A DNA stretch of 64,000 nucleotides. Origin: Bacillota bacterium. Lineage in GTDB: Bacteria > Bacillota_I > Bacilli_A > Izemoplasmatales > Hujiaoplasmataceae. Below the pieces are notes generated by a model that saw only the letters and a list, made by a program, of their open reading frames with translations, was not told where the DNA came from and did no database searches. Shown in pieces: positions 49,473 through 58,302 of the stretch; position 1 is the stretch's first letter; every line of letters starts with the position of its first letter. The stretch is taken from the NCBI GenBank assembly GCA_018816905.1, contig JAHIVB010000012.1, forward strand, positions 1 to 64,000, given 5' to 3'. A program made the translations under genes and the position numbers.

Positions 49473-50459
49473 TTATAGTTGAAATTGGGATTTTGTTATT
49501 ACACAAGACCCTATTTCCAGTACATCCACGATATTTAAGAGTTCATTTCTATTTTTCTTATCTCTATTTACGTATTCTTTTAAATCACTTATTTTTGCGC
49601 TGTCTTCTGTCGGCAGATAGTATTTTTTAAGAACTTCAATCAATTCTTTTCGAATTTCAGGCTTTGAAAGGACCATAACCATTCCGATCGCAATTGCTTC
49701 CCCATGTAAATATTTGTCATAATGATAATAGGATTCGATTGCATGGCCAAAAGTATGACCAAAATTCAATGATTGTCTCAAACCGTTGTCAAACTCGTCT
49801 TTCTCAACAAAATCTTTTTTGATTTCAAGAGAACGGAAAATATAATGATCAAGATGATCCTTAACGTTTTCGTTTTTGATTTTATCGAATAAAGATTTGT
49901 CGGCAATCATTCCGTATTTAATCATTTCCGCCATGCCATTTGAGAATTGTCTTGGAGATAAAGTGTCAAGCGTCTTTGGATCAATCAAGACAAGCCTTGG
50001 AGGATAAAAACTACCGATAACATTTTTGCCTTGAGAACTGTTGATGGCTACTTTTCCTCCTACACTGGAATCGATTTGAGAAAGAAGAGTTGTTGGAATT
50101 TGGATATAATCAATTCCTCGAAGATATACGGAAGCAACGAATCCAGCCAAATCGCCCGTGACTCCTCCGCCTAAAGCAATTATAGTAGAATCTTTCTTAA
50201 TGTTTTTTTCAAGCATCAGTTCAGTGATTCTGGAAAATTGTTCGATTGATTTGCTCTTTTCCCCTTCCGGAAACAGAATTAACAGATTGTTAGGGCAAGC
50301 CTTTTGAACTTTTTCAATGTATTTAATTGGAATATGGTCATCTGAAATGATGACATAACGAAAAGAAGGATTCAAGTATTTATCTAGATGGTCCAATATA
50401 TTATTTTCTATTTCAACTTTATACACTCTAGTTTTTGATTGTATTTCTAAAGATTTCAA
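49473..50459 (-). CDS. aroB: 3-dehydroquinate synthase
   Basis: NAD- and metal-dependent cyclisation of DAHP to 3-dehydroquinate; about 328 residues, slightly short for the family. Landmarks are ALGGGVTGDLAGFVA, PTTLLSQIDSSVGGK and a metal-binding LNFGHTFGHAIE. The start is ambiguous. A GTG at 50468 overlaps the aroA stop (GTGA) but sits directly against the Shine-Dalgarno. A TTG at 50459 lies eight bases from AGGAG and gives the natural-looking LKSLEIQS, so I use it. Either way the gene is coupled to aroA. Confidence 0.94.
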   Translation of the reverse strand: MKSLEIQSKTRVYKVEIENNILDHLDKYLNPSFRYVIISDDHIPIKYIEKVQKACPNNLLILFPEGEKSKSIEQFSRITELMLEKNIKKDSTIIALGGGVTGDLAGFVASVYLRGIDYIQIPTTLLSQIDSSVGGKVAINSSQGKNVIGSFYPPRLVLIDPKTLDTLSPRQFSNGMAEMIKYGMIADKSLFDKIKNENVKDHLDHYIFRSLEIKKDFVEKDEFDNGLRQSLNFGHTFGHAIESYYHYDKYLHGEAIAIGMVMVLSKPEIRKELIEVLKKYYLPTEDSAKISDLKEYVNRDKKNRNELLNIVDVLEIGSCVITKSQFQL

Positions 50460-50464
50460 TTGAA

Positions 50465-51730
50465 TCACTCCTCTATGTATTCAATCTTAGCTCCTAATTT
50501 TTCTAGATCGATGTAAAAATCCGGGTAAGATTTGTTTATGACTTCGGCGTTGGTAATCAATACGTTTCGATTAGCACGAGAAGAGGCCACGGCAATACTC
50601 ATTGCAATTCTATGATCTTGGAAGGAATCAAATATTCCACCTTCAAAAGAATCTCTTCCTGTAATTTCCAAACTATCTTCATTCATGATGACCTGAACAC
50701 CTAATGATTTTAAAGTTTCATAAGTGGAAAGAAGACGGTTTGATTCTTTCATTTTCAGTCTTTGGGCATTGATAATTAATGTTTTTCCTTCGCTGAGTCC
50801 TGCAAGAATGCCAAGAACCGGTGCGATATCAGGACATTGACTAACGTCTAATACTGCGCCAATTGTTTTTGCTTTCCGTATAATAATTCCGTTTTCTTTA
50901 ACTTCTATTCTGCCACCCATTTTTTGAATATAATCCAATATCAACCTGTCCGGTTGGTGAGAAGTCATAGGAATCTTTCTACAAAAAACGTCACCACTGA
51001 TTGTTCCTAAAACGGCAAAAAACGCTAATTGAGAATAATCTCCTTCAATGAAAACATTACACGACTTATATGATTGGTTCCCTTTGATTATATATTCGTT
51101 TCCTTGTTCTTCAATTAAAATATGGAATTGTTTTAGAGTTTCCAAAGTCATATCTACATATTGTTTTGACTCAAATTTACCTGTGATGACTATTTTTGAA
51201 TCTCCTTTGACAAGAGGTAAAGCAAACAACAGCCCCGATATGAATTGAGAAGATATGTTTCCAGGTATTTCGTAAACCCCAGGAGACAATGCGCCAGAAA
51301 CAATAATTGAGTCCTCATTTTTTTGAAATACAAGATTTAACTTATCAAATATTTCTTCGTAGATATTCATAGGACGTTTGAATAGACTTCTCTTTCCTGT
51401 AAAAACCACTTTGTCTTTGCATAATGAAAAAATTGGAATTAAAAATCTTAAAGTTGAACCTGATTCATTACACTCTACAAAATTATCATCGCTAATTGAT
51501 ATTCTTTGAACACCGATAACGGTTAAGTGATGCGTGTTTTTAACAAATTTGACACCAAGTTTTTCCATTGCACCGATGGTAGCCATAATATCGTCACTAT
51601 AAACAATATTTGAAATTACACTTTTCCCCTTTGAAAGAGAAGCGGCAATAATTGCACGATGTGATTGGCTTTTTGATGGCGGAATATTGATAGACCCTTT
51701 TAATTCCGAGGGGTGGATCATAACATTCAC
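50465..51730 (-). CDS. aroA: 3-phosphoshikimate 1-carboxyvinyltransferase (EPSP synthase)
   Basis: Adds enolpyruvate to shikimate-3-phosphate; 421 residues. The N-terminal substrate loop is NIPPSKSQSHRA. The phosphoenolpyruvate-binding segment reads NESGSTLRF. The C-terminal half has DIAPVLGILAG, RLKMKESNR and FQDHRIAMS. In the standard alignment the glyphosate-site Gly is kept, but the following Thr is Ser and the usual Pro after Arg is Phe. GTG start at 51730, overlapping the tyrA stop, with AAGGAG ten bases upstream. Confidence 0.95.
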   Translation of the reverse strand: MNVMIHPSELKGSINIPPSKSQSHRAIIAASLSKGKSVISNIVYSDDIMATIGAMEKLGVKFVKNTHHLTVIGVQRISISDDNFVECNESGSTLRFLIPIFSLCKDKVVFTGKRSLFKRPMNIYEEIFDKLNLVFQKNEDSIIVSGALSPGVYEIPGNISSQFISGLLFALPLVKGDSKIVITGKFESKQYVDMTLETLKQFHILIEEQGNEYIIKGNQSYKSCNVFIEGDYSQLAFFAVLGTISGDVFCRKIPMTSHQPDRLILDYIQKMGGRIEVKENGIIIRKAKTIGAVLDVSQCPDIAPVLGILAGLSEGKTLIINAQRLKMKESNRLLSTYETLKSLGVQVIMNEDSLEITGRDSFEGGIFDSFQDHRIAMSIAVASSRANRNVLITNAEVINKSYPDFYIDLEKLGAKIEYIEE

Positions 51731-52572
51731 AAAGGATCATCTCCTTCGATTTTCATTCTTTTACGTTTAGCTTCAAGCATTAATTCCTTCAATTTTTCTA
51801 TATCATTATTATTAATTGCGGATTTGTATTCACTTAATGATTTTTCTAACCGCTCAATTTTTTCAATAAGATATTCTTTGTTTTCTAAAAACAGTTCACT
51901 CCACAAAGGCTCGTTAATCATTGAAATTCTCGTCAAATCTCGATAGGAATCACCGATGAATCTTTTTGTATCAAGATTAGTATCTTCAGAATTAACCAAA
52001 GCTAATGACAAAACGTGGGTTAATTGGGAAGTGTAAGATATGATATCGTCATGCTGTTCTTTTGTTAGCTGTGTAATGTTTTTAAATTTCATCTCTCGAG
52101 CCAAATTTTCAACCAAAGAAAGAGACTCGGCTTTATTTTTGTCTGTTGGAACAATAACGTAATTCGCATTCTGAAAAATGGAATCTTTTGAGTATTTAAC
52201 ACCGACTTTTTCTCTTCCCGCAATTGGGTGAGTAAAGACCATATCTATGTTATTGTTCAAGAAGGGGGTTACAGCATTGATAATTTTGGTTTTCACACCT
52301 GAAATTTCAATCACTATAGTGCCAGGATCCATTTGATTTTGGTAAGATTGAATGAATTGTAGTATTGATTGGGGATACAAGCACAAATAGATTACTTTGG
52401 TTCCGTGGAAAAAATTTTCAAGATTGGTATCACCAGCTTGAATGATTTTTTGTGATAGTGCATAGTCGATTGCATCCCTGTCTACATCGTATGCAATGAT
52501 GAAATGATTTTGATTTAAGCTTTTGGCGATGGAACCTCCCATCAAACCTAGTCCAACAATACCTATTTTCAC
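51727..52572 (-). CDS. tyrA: Prephenate/arogenate dehydrogenase
   Basis: Oxidative decarboxylation of prephenate (or arogenate) towards tyrosine; 281 residues. The nucleotide loop is IGIVGLGLMGGSIAKSL, the cofactor Asp follows in IIAYDVD, and the catalytic His lies in FTHPIAGREKVG. A helical C-terminal domain with TSQLTHVLSLAL follows. The GTG at 52572 has AGAGG eight bases upstream; the TTG at 52578 is too close. First gene of the operon tyrA-aroA-aroB-aroC-aroEK-aroQ-aroF, all overlapping or closely spaced. No T-box leader is visible in the short 5' UTR. Confidence 0.93.
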   Translation of the reverse strand: MKIGIVGLGLMGGSIAKSLNQNHFIIAYDVDRDAIDYALSQKIIQAGDTNLENFFHGTKVIYLCLYPQSILQFIQSYQNQMDPGTIVIEISGVKTKIINAVTPFLNNNIDMVFTHPIAGREKVGVKYSKDSIFQNANYVIVPTDKNKAESLSLVENLAREMKFKNITQLTKEQHDDIISYTSQLTHVLSLALVNSEDTNLDTKRFIGDSYRDLTRISMINEPLWSELFLENKEYLIEKIERLEKSLSEYKSAINNNDIEKLKELMLEAKRKRMKIEGDDPL

Positions 52573-52600
52573 GCACAATACCTCTTCTTTATTTTAATAT

Positions 52601-52630
52601 ATTGTATCATAAAACGCGAGGTTTCAACCT
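52601..52630 (-). promoter_or_regulatory. Promoter and palindrome upstream of the shikimate operon
   Basis: On the minus strand TGATACAAT (TACAAT at 52601-52606) is an extended -10. TTGAAA (52622-52627) lies 15 bases upstream. The -35 is embedded in a palindrome, AGGTT/AACCT (52619-52630), a possible operator. Confidence 0.5.
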
Positions 52631-52660
52631 AAATTCCGAAAAATCTCTTTTTGTGCTGTT

Positions 52661-52701
52661 TTTAGAAATTGATTCTAAAGAATCATCAAATATGATATAA
52701 T
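52661..52701 (+). promoter_or_regulatory. Promoter and nested inverted repeats upstream of folD-purB
   Basis: TGATATAAT (TATAAT at 52696-52701) is an extended -10. Just upstream are overlapping inverted repeats, TTTAGAA/TTCTAAA (52661-52679) and GATTC/GAATC (52671-52684), in the position of the -35. A perfect TTCTATAGAA palindrome lies at 52781-52790 in the leader of about 110 bases. No known riboswitch is recognisable. Confidence 0.5.
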
Positions 52702-52810
52702 TACCAAGAGAATGGCGCAATCATTTTGTGGAATGGATATTATTTAAAATTCGATTTTTTTGGACATATATTATGTTTTATTCTATAGAACATCGAAGGG
52801 GATGAATTGT

Positions 52811-53668
52811 ATGGCAGTCATTATTGATGGAACCGCATTATCGAAGAAAGTAAAAGAACAAGTAAGGTTGGAAACAGAGGTTCTTGTTCAAAAAAATAAC
52901 ATTACTCCGCATTTGGTTGTCATATTAGTTGGACATAACCCCGCAAGCGAATCTTATGTTAGAGGGAAAGAAAGAGCTTGTATAAAAACTGGGATTTTGA
53001 GTACTGTAATCAAAAGAGAAGAAAATGTAACCAATCAAGAAATGCTTGATTTGATAAACGAATTAAACACAGATAACTCTGTTCATGGAATTTTGCTTCA
53101 ACTTCCGATTCCTTCCCATCTGGATAGTGAGTTAATCATTTCTTCTATCTCTCCAAGGAAAGATGTAGATGGATTTACTCCAGTTAACGTAGCAAAGCTT
53201 GCGAATGGGAATGGAGAACTCATTCCTTGCACTCCAAAAGGGATAATGAAAATGTTAGATGAATATCAAATTGACATTACTGGAAAACAATGCACTGTCC
53301 TCGGTAGAAGTCAGATCGTTGGAAAACCCATCGCGAATCTTTTATTAAAGGCAAACGGCACAGTAACCATTTGTCACTCAAAAACCATAAATTTAAGTGC
53401 CGTCGCTTCAATGGCAGACATTTTAGTGGTAGCGATTGGAAAACCTAAAATGGTAGATGATACTTATGTTAAATCAGGAGCTGTTGTCATCGATGTCGGA
53501 ATTTCAAAGGTTGATGATATTCTTTGTGGTGATGTAGACTTTGAAAAAGCTTCAAAAAAAGCTGGATTCATAACACCGGTACCCGGAGGCGTTGGTCCTA
53601 TGACAATTGCTTGCTTGTTAGAAAATACATTGTTGTGTTTTAAAAAAATAGTAGGAGAATCAAAATGA
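52811..53668 (+). CDS. folD: Methylenetetrahydrofolate dehydrogenase/cyclohydrolase
   Basis: Bifunctional enzyme interconverting methylene-, methenyl- and formyl-tetrahydrofolate for one-carbon supply to purines; 285 residues. Catalytic Tyr and Lys are in SYVRGKERACIKTGI. QLPIP, PRKDVDGF, VLGRSQIVGKP and PVPGGVGPMT are the family signatures. AAGGGG lies nine bases before the ATG at 52811; upstream in-frame ATGs are within or ahead of that site. The stop overlaps the purB start (ATGA). Confidence 0.95.
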   Translation: MAVIIDGTALSKKVKEQVRLETEVLVQKNNITPHLVVILVGHNPASESYVRGKERACIKTGILSTVIKREENVTNQEMLDLINELNTDNSVHGILLQLPIPSHLDSELIISSISPRKDVDGFTPVNVAKLANGNGELIPCTPKGIMKMLDEYQIDITGKQCTVLGRSQIVGKPIANLLLKANGTVTICHSKTINLSAVASMADILVVAIGKPKMVDDTYVKSGAVVIDVGISKVDDILCGDVDFEKASKKAGFITPVPGGVGPMTIACLLENTLLCFKKIVGESK

Positions 53669-54954
53669 TTGATCGATATTCACGAGAAAAAATGAAATCT
53701 GTTTGGAGCGATAAAAACAAGTTTGATTGTTATTTGAAAATCGAACTTTTAAACGCGGAAGCACTTCATGATAATGGATTGATTTCATCGTTGGAGATGG
53801 AAAAACTAAGAAATAATTCTACCTATTTACTAGAAGACATTGTTGAATTAGAAAATCAATTGAAGCATGACGTCATCGCATTTACAAGAGCGGTTTCGAA
53901 GCACCTAGGAAATGAAAAAAGATGGATTCATTATGGATTGACTTCAACAGATGTTGTGGACACTGCAAATGGAATTAGATTAAAACAAGCTAACGAAATG
54001 ATTGAAAAAGAAATAGTCAATTTTATGGATGTATTGAAAAATAAAGCAAACCTGTATAAAAATACATTTTGCATTGGTAGAACCCATGGGATTCATGCTG
54101 ATGTGACTGTTTTTGGTTTAAAATGGGCATTATGGTATGACGAGATGAATCGAAATCTTCATCGCTTTCAAGAAGTTCGTAAAGAAGTTGAAATAGGTAA
54201 AATCAGCGGAGCGGTTGGTAACTATGCATTTACTGCACCAGAAATTGAAGATTATATTTGTTCTAAACTTGGATTATCCAAACCAAACATTTCAACACAA
54301 ACACTGCAAAGGGATCGATATGCACATTATATTTCTGTTTTAGCCATTTTAGGATCCACATTGGATAAAATTGCGACTGAAATCAGACATCTACAAAGAA
54401 CTGAAGTAGGAGAGGTTCAAGAAGCTTTTTCGAAGTCTCAAAAAGGATCTTCTGCCATGCCACACAAAAAAAATCCTATTTCAAGCGAAAATATTTCAGG
54501 ACTTTCAAGAGTTTTGAGAGGATATGTTTTTTCTGCGATGGAAGACATTACTCTTTGGCATGAAAGAGACATCTCTCATTCTTCAGTTGAAAGAATTATT
54601 TTACCTGACGCGACTTGTCTCATCGACTATATGCTCTCTAGATATTCGTCAACACTAGATAATTTGGTTGTGAATGAAGAAAAGATGAGAGAAAATATCT
54701 ACTTGACAAACGGAATCATTTTTGCTCAAAGAGTTCTTACTTCCTTGATTGAAAAGGGAATGTCGAGAGAAGCAGCTTATGACTTAATTCAACCAATCAC
54801 ACAAAAAGCGTATGCCGAAAGATTATCGTTTGAAGAATTGTTAATGAAGGATGAAAACATCCTGTCGTATTTAAATCAGAGCGAAATAAAACGACAATTC
54901 ACACTTGATTTTTATAGTAAAAAGGTAGATTATATTTATAAACGAGTTTTTTAA
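53665..54954 (+). CDS. purB: Adenylosuccinate lyase
   Basis: Cleaves adenylosuccinate and SAICAR in purine synthesis; 429 residues. The fumarase-superfamily signature is SSAMPHKKNP. The catalytic His regions are TSTDVVDTA and GRTHGIHADVT. It overlaps folD by four bases, and the next gene follows after 22 bases. With purA at 41.6 kb it completes IMP to AMP. Confidence 0.95.
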   Translation: MIDRYSREKMKSVWSDKNKFDCYLKIELLNAEALHDNGLISSLEMEKLRNNSTYLLEDIVELENQLKHDVIAFTRAVSKHLGNEKRWIHYGLTSTDVVDTANGIRLKQANEMIEKEIVNFMDVLKNKANLYKNTFCIGRTHGIHADVTVFGLKWALWYDEMNRNLHRFQEVRKEVEIGKISGAVGNYAFTAPEIEDYICSKLGLSKPNISTQTLQRDRYAHYISVLAILGSTLDKIATEIRHLQRTEVGEVQEAFSKSQKGSSAMPHKKNPISSENISGLSRVLRGYVFSAMEDITLWHERDISHSSVERIILPDATCLIDYMLSRYSSTLDNLVVNEEKMRENIYLTNGIIFAQRVLTSLIEKGMSREAAYDLIQPITQKAYAERLSFEELLMKDENILSYLNQSEIKRQFTLDFYSKKVDYIYKRVF

Positions 54955-54976
54955 TCTTTTTTAAAGGAGGATAACG

Positions 54977-57118
54977 ATGAAATTATTAAAAAAAGTATCA
55001 ATTATCGCTTTTTTTGTTTTTGCTTTGATGTTTTCAGCCGTTGTCCGTGCCGACGCTGATAAAGCTCAATTGATTATTGCGAGAGATGAAATCAATCAAG
55101 CAATTACTGATCAAACAAATGACTTATATCAAGCGGCATCCTATACCGCTTTTTCAGATGGACTTAATGCTTTGGGTGGAGTTGCCGCAGTTGATGTTAT
55201 GATTGCGGACAATCTTGCTCTTCAAGTTGATGTAGACCAAATGACCCAAGACCTCAATAATCTTCTTGACGGCCTCGTTACAACTCTTACATACAATACC
55301 GTTTTTGTTGAATATTTTCAGGAATCGAATCGAGATACTACACCTTATACACTTCGTTCAATAGCGGTTTATGATGCAGAACTAAATAGAATCAAAGACA
55401 TTATCGATGAGCCCACAAGTGGGGAAGTCTTGATACAGTCTCTTAGTGCTGACATCACTGCTTCAAGCTCACTGCTTGTTTTGTTAGGTGACAAAACTGA
55501 TTTACAGGCGCGGTATGATTTCGCTGAAGCGGTCCTTTTGGATGGAAGCAATTATATCCCATCCACATATTCCTTGTTCCAAACAGATTATTCTTCAATC
55601 GATGCTACTTTGCTTATCAACATTGGATTCACGAAATTAGAAGTCATTAATAATTCAGATGCTTCTCTTCCAGAGGTTCAATCCGCTTTGAATGAAATCG
55701 AATCATCATTGTCTCTTCTAATATTAAAACCGGACAAGACCGCTTTGATTCAAGCTTACAACGATGCGGTAGCTTTGGATAAGTCTATTTATACTTTAGA
55801 CTCTCGAACTCTATTCATTGCTGGACTTATTCCGATTAATCAAACCATTTTAGATTTAGAAGCAAGAGACGATGATGTATTACAAGCAACAACAGACCTT
55901 AACGAATTATACAACTTGCTTGTATTGAGGGGCGATTATTCTTCATTACAAACGTCTATTGATGACCTAGTTGATTTTAATTATGATTTATATACTCCAA
56001 CTTCAGTTGTTATGTTTGACGAGGAAATTTCAAGAATTTCCTCTGAAATGGTGGATGAAAATGCAACTGCTCAAGACATTGAAGAATTGGTTCAAAATTA
56101 TGAGGATGCCTTTGATTTATTAATTTTGAGAGCGGATAAAACAGATTTGATTCTTTATAACAACCAAGCGATCATCGCTTATTATGAAGAAAAGAATTTG
56201 TATACAGACTCAAGCTACGCGTTATTTAAAGCTGCAGTTATGGATTACGGAACATATCTTTTGGTAAATCAAGTAATTGATAACCTTGATTCTTTGCAAA
56301 GCGAAGTTGATTTGCTTTCTCAAAAAATATCGGATGCTTTGGATTTGCTCGACCCATTAGTTGACAACGCGGAAATTCTAAGCCTCTATGAGAATGTTGG
56401 AATTATCGCGACCACCCTGTACACCCCAGAATCTGTGGAAGTCTTTAATGAAGAATATAATCGAATTTATAATGTCATTATTGGAAAAGAACTATCTCAA
56501 ACCGTCTACAATCAAACCACCCTTGAATTGGAGGACTTACAAGAACTCCTTGTATTAAGGGCGGATTTATCAGAACTAATCACATTACACGATTCATTAC
56601 TTTCTAAGAACGAAGAAACTTACTCAATTTCATCCTTTGCTTATTTTTCTACAGTTATGAGCCAGTGCTCAGTTCTCATATCAAATTTGAATGTGTCTCA
56701 GGCCGAAGTTGATGCAGCCGTTGTCTTGTTGACACATGCCACATCATTGTTGGAACAGAAAGCGGGAATCATATCTATTAAGACAAATGACCCAGCATTG
56801 GATATCAATGATTATGTCACGGTTGGAAATGCAACCATTGTATCTTATGTTTCGTCTGACACTTCTGTATTGCATGTAGATTCTACCGGAAAGGTTCTCG
56901 GTGTTGCGTTTGGTGAAGCGAAAGTATATATCAGACTATCAAACGGAGTCGTTGAGACATTGAATTTTTTGGTGAAAGCCAATGTTAAGCCTGTAACTTT
57001 AGTATTAGCTATCAGTCTTCCGGTGTTATCGGTATCTTTAGGAGTCGGAATGCTATTTATGAAAAAGGATTATTGGAAAGTCTTTAAGAAACTAATCTTT
57101 TGGAAGAAGAAGGCCTAA
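54977..57118 (+). CDS. Membrane-anchored surface protein with eight FIVAR-like repeats
   Basis: Protein of 713 residues. A signal peptide covers about 1-25 (FFVFALMFSAVVRA). Eight helical repeats of about 70-80 residues follow, each with the pattern D-x-(S/T)-x-L-x5-A...YT-x-S-x4-F...L-x-L-L, matching FIVAR modules. A Big_2-like Ig domain lies at about 600-668 (SSDTSVLHVDSTGKVLGV). A membrane helix at 672-694 and a strongly basic tail (FKKLIFWKKK) end it. No LPXTG. AGGAGG lies six bases before the ATG. It sits between purB and punA, 22 and 2 bases apart, in a purine operon. Likely an adhesin or scaffold; function unknown. Confidence 0.8.
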   Translation: MKLLKKVSIIAFFVFALMFSAVVRADADKAQLIIARDEINQAITDQTNDLYQAASYTAFSDGLNALGGVAAVDVMIADNLALQVDVDQMTQDLNNLLDGLVTTLTYNTVFVEYFQESNRDTTPYTLRSIAVYDAELNRIKDIIDEPTSGEVLIQSLSADITASSSLLVLLGDKTDLQARYDFAEAVLLDGSNYIPSTYSLFQTDYSSIDATLLINIGFTKLEVINNSDASLPEVQSALNEIESSLSLLILKPDKTALIQAYNDAVALDKSIYTLDSRTLFIAGLIPINQTILDLEARDDDVLQATTDLNELYNLLVLRGDYSSLQTSIDDLVDFNYDLYTPTSVVMFDEEISRISSEMVDENATAQDIEELVQNYEDAFDLLILRADKTDLILYNNQAIIAYYEEKNLYTDSSYALFKAAVMDYGTYLLVNQVIDNLDSLQSEVDLLSQKISDALDLLDPLVDNAEILSLYENVGIIATTLYTPESVEVFNEEYNRIYNVIIGKELSQTVYNQTTLELEDLQELLVLRADLSELITLHDSLLSKNEETYSISSFAYFSTVMSQCSVLISNLNVSQAEVDAAVVLLTHATSLLEQKAGIISIKTNDPALDINDYVTVGNATIVSYVSSDTSVLHVDSTGKVLGVAFGEAKVYIRLSNGVVETLNFLVKANVKPVTLVLAISLPVLSVSLGVGMLFMKKDYWKVFKKLIFWKKKA

Positions 57119-57120
57119 TC

Positions 57121-57942
57121 ATGAAGCAAATAAGCAAAATCAATAAAGCAGCTACTTTTATACAAAAGAAATTAGAGAAAGACATCGATTTTTTAATTAT
57201 ACTCGGTTCTGGGCTTGGTGATTTTGCTAATCATTTAAGCAATCCATTGATTATATCCTACCAAGATATTCCTTATTTTCCTCTAAAGCAAATTCAAGGG
57301 CATAGTGGAGAGTTGGTGCTTGGGACTTTATACAATAAAACTGTGGCCATCATGAAAGGACGCCCACATTATTATCAAGGATATTCAGATGAAGAAATGC
57401 GATTTCCAATCCATTTGTTTGCTAGACTGGGAGTCAAAAAAGTAATCATTACAAATGCTTGCGGCGGCATGAATCCAGATTTTATTCCAGGAGACATTAT
57501 GTTGATTGAAGATCATATCAATATGATGGGGAGAAATCCATTAACTGGTGATAATCAAGATGAAATTGGGCTAAGATTTGTGGATATGACAGAACCGTAT
57601 AAACAAGATTGGATTCAATTGTTTTCTGAAATTGCATCTCATGAAAAAATACAAATAAAAAAAGGTATTTATGTTAGTTATTTTGGTCCGAATTATGAAA
57701 CAAAAAGCGAAATCAAAGCTTATAGGCAACTTGGAGGAGACGCTGTAGGAATGTCTACAGTCCCCGAAGTCATTGTTGCGAATCATGCAGGAATGAATGT
57801 GCTAGGAATATCATGCATAACCAACATGTCCACGGGTATCAGCAAAACATCTTTATCACATGAAGAAGTATTGGTTGTTTCAAAGCAAGCACTATCCAAA
57901 ATTTCTATTCTATTGTTGAAATTTATCGAATCCGTGAATTAA
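57121..57942 (+). CDS. punA: Purine nucleoside phosphorylase, trimeric type
   Basis: Phosphorolysis of (deoxy)guanosine and inosine for purine salvage; 273 residues. Signatures are ILGSGLGDF, GHSGELVLG, GRPHYYQGY, TNACGGMN, GPNYETKSEI and GMSTVPEVIVA. The ATG at 57121 has GAAGAAGG about seven bases upstream. The open frame extends to a TTG at 57100, which lies inside the previous gene and would translate that site. Two bases separate it from the FIVAR gene. Confidence 0.93.
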   Translation: MKQISKINKAATFIQKKLEKDIDFLIILGSGLGDFANHLSNPLIISYQDIPYFPLKQIQGHSGELVLGTLYNKTVAIMKGRPHYYQGYSDEEMRFPIHLFARLGVKKVIITNACGGMNPDFIPGDIMLIEDHINMMGRNPLTGDNQDEIGLRFVDMTEPYKQDWIQLFSEIASHEKIQIKKGIYVSYFGPNYETKSEIKAYRQLGGDAVGMSTVPEVIVANHAGMNVLGISCITNMSTGISKTSLSHEEVLVVSKQALSKISILLLKFIESVN

Positions 57943-57944
57943 TA

Positions 57945-57973
57945 TTGAAATTCATTGTCGATAACTATATAAT
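57945..57973 (+). promoter_or_regulatory. Promoter of the PspC gene
   Basis: TTGAAA (57945-57950) and TATAAT (57968-57973) are exactly 17 bases apart. They begin two bases after the punA stop, so the PspC gene has its own strong promoter. Confidence 0.8.
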
Positions 57974-57991
57974 AAATACGAGGTGATTTAT

Positions 57992-58261
57992 ATGTCAGAA
58001 AAAAAACATTTATATAGGGATACTCAAAATCAAAAAATATTCGGTGTTGCAAAAGGGCTTGCCGATTATTTTGATTTGGATGTTGTTTTAGTTCGGGTTA
58101 TTTGGTTGATTTTAGTGCTTTGTGCAGGAACGGGACTTCTTGCTTACCTAATTATGGCAATTGTTGTTGAACCAAAAGAACAAGTAATGGCCAGAATTCA
58201 TAAGGACGAAGTGAAAAAAGCTGAAGCAAACGACGATCCTTTTGCAAAATACGATAAATAG
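57992..58261 (+). CDS. PspC domain membrane protein
   Basis: Small protein of 89 residues. The PspC domain starts KHLYRDTQNQKIFGVAKGLADYF and runs into a single membrane helix (VIWLILVLCAGTGLLAYLIMA). A charged cytoplasmic tail follows. PspC proteins are linked to envelope-stress responses. GAGGTG lies six bases before the ATG at 57992. Transcribed alone, ended by the following terminator. Confidence 0.85.
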   Translation: MSEKKHLYRDTQNQKIFGVAKGLADYFDLDVVLVRVIWLILVLCAGTGLLAYLIMAIVVEPKEQVMARIHKDEVKKAEANDDPFAKYDK

Positions 58262-58265
58262 ATAT

Positions 58266-58302
58266 AAAAGGAACTTCAATTCGAATTGAAGTTCCTTTTT
58301 TT
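58266..58302. terminator. Bidirectional terminator, PspC / diguanylate cyclase
   Basis: A perfect 17-base palindromic stem, AAAAGGAACTTCAATTC and its complement, with T7 to the right and A4 to the left, between convergent genes. Confidence 0.93.

Noticed and set aside
52702-52810. Riboswitch in the folD leader
   Set aside because: About 110 bases are available, but no paired elements or conserved core of a THF or purine riboswitch could be recognised.
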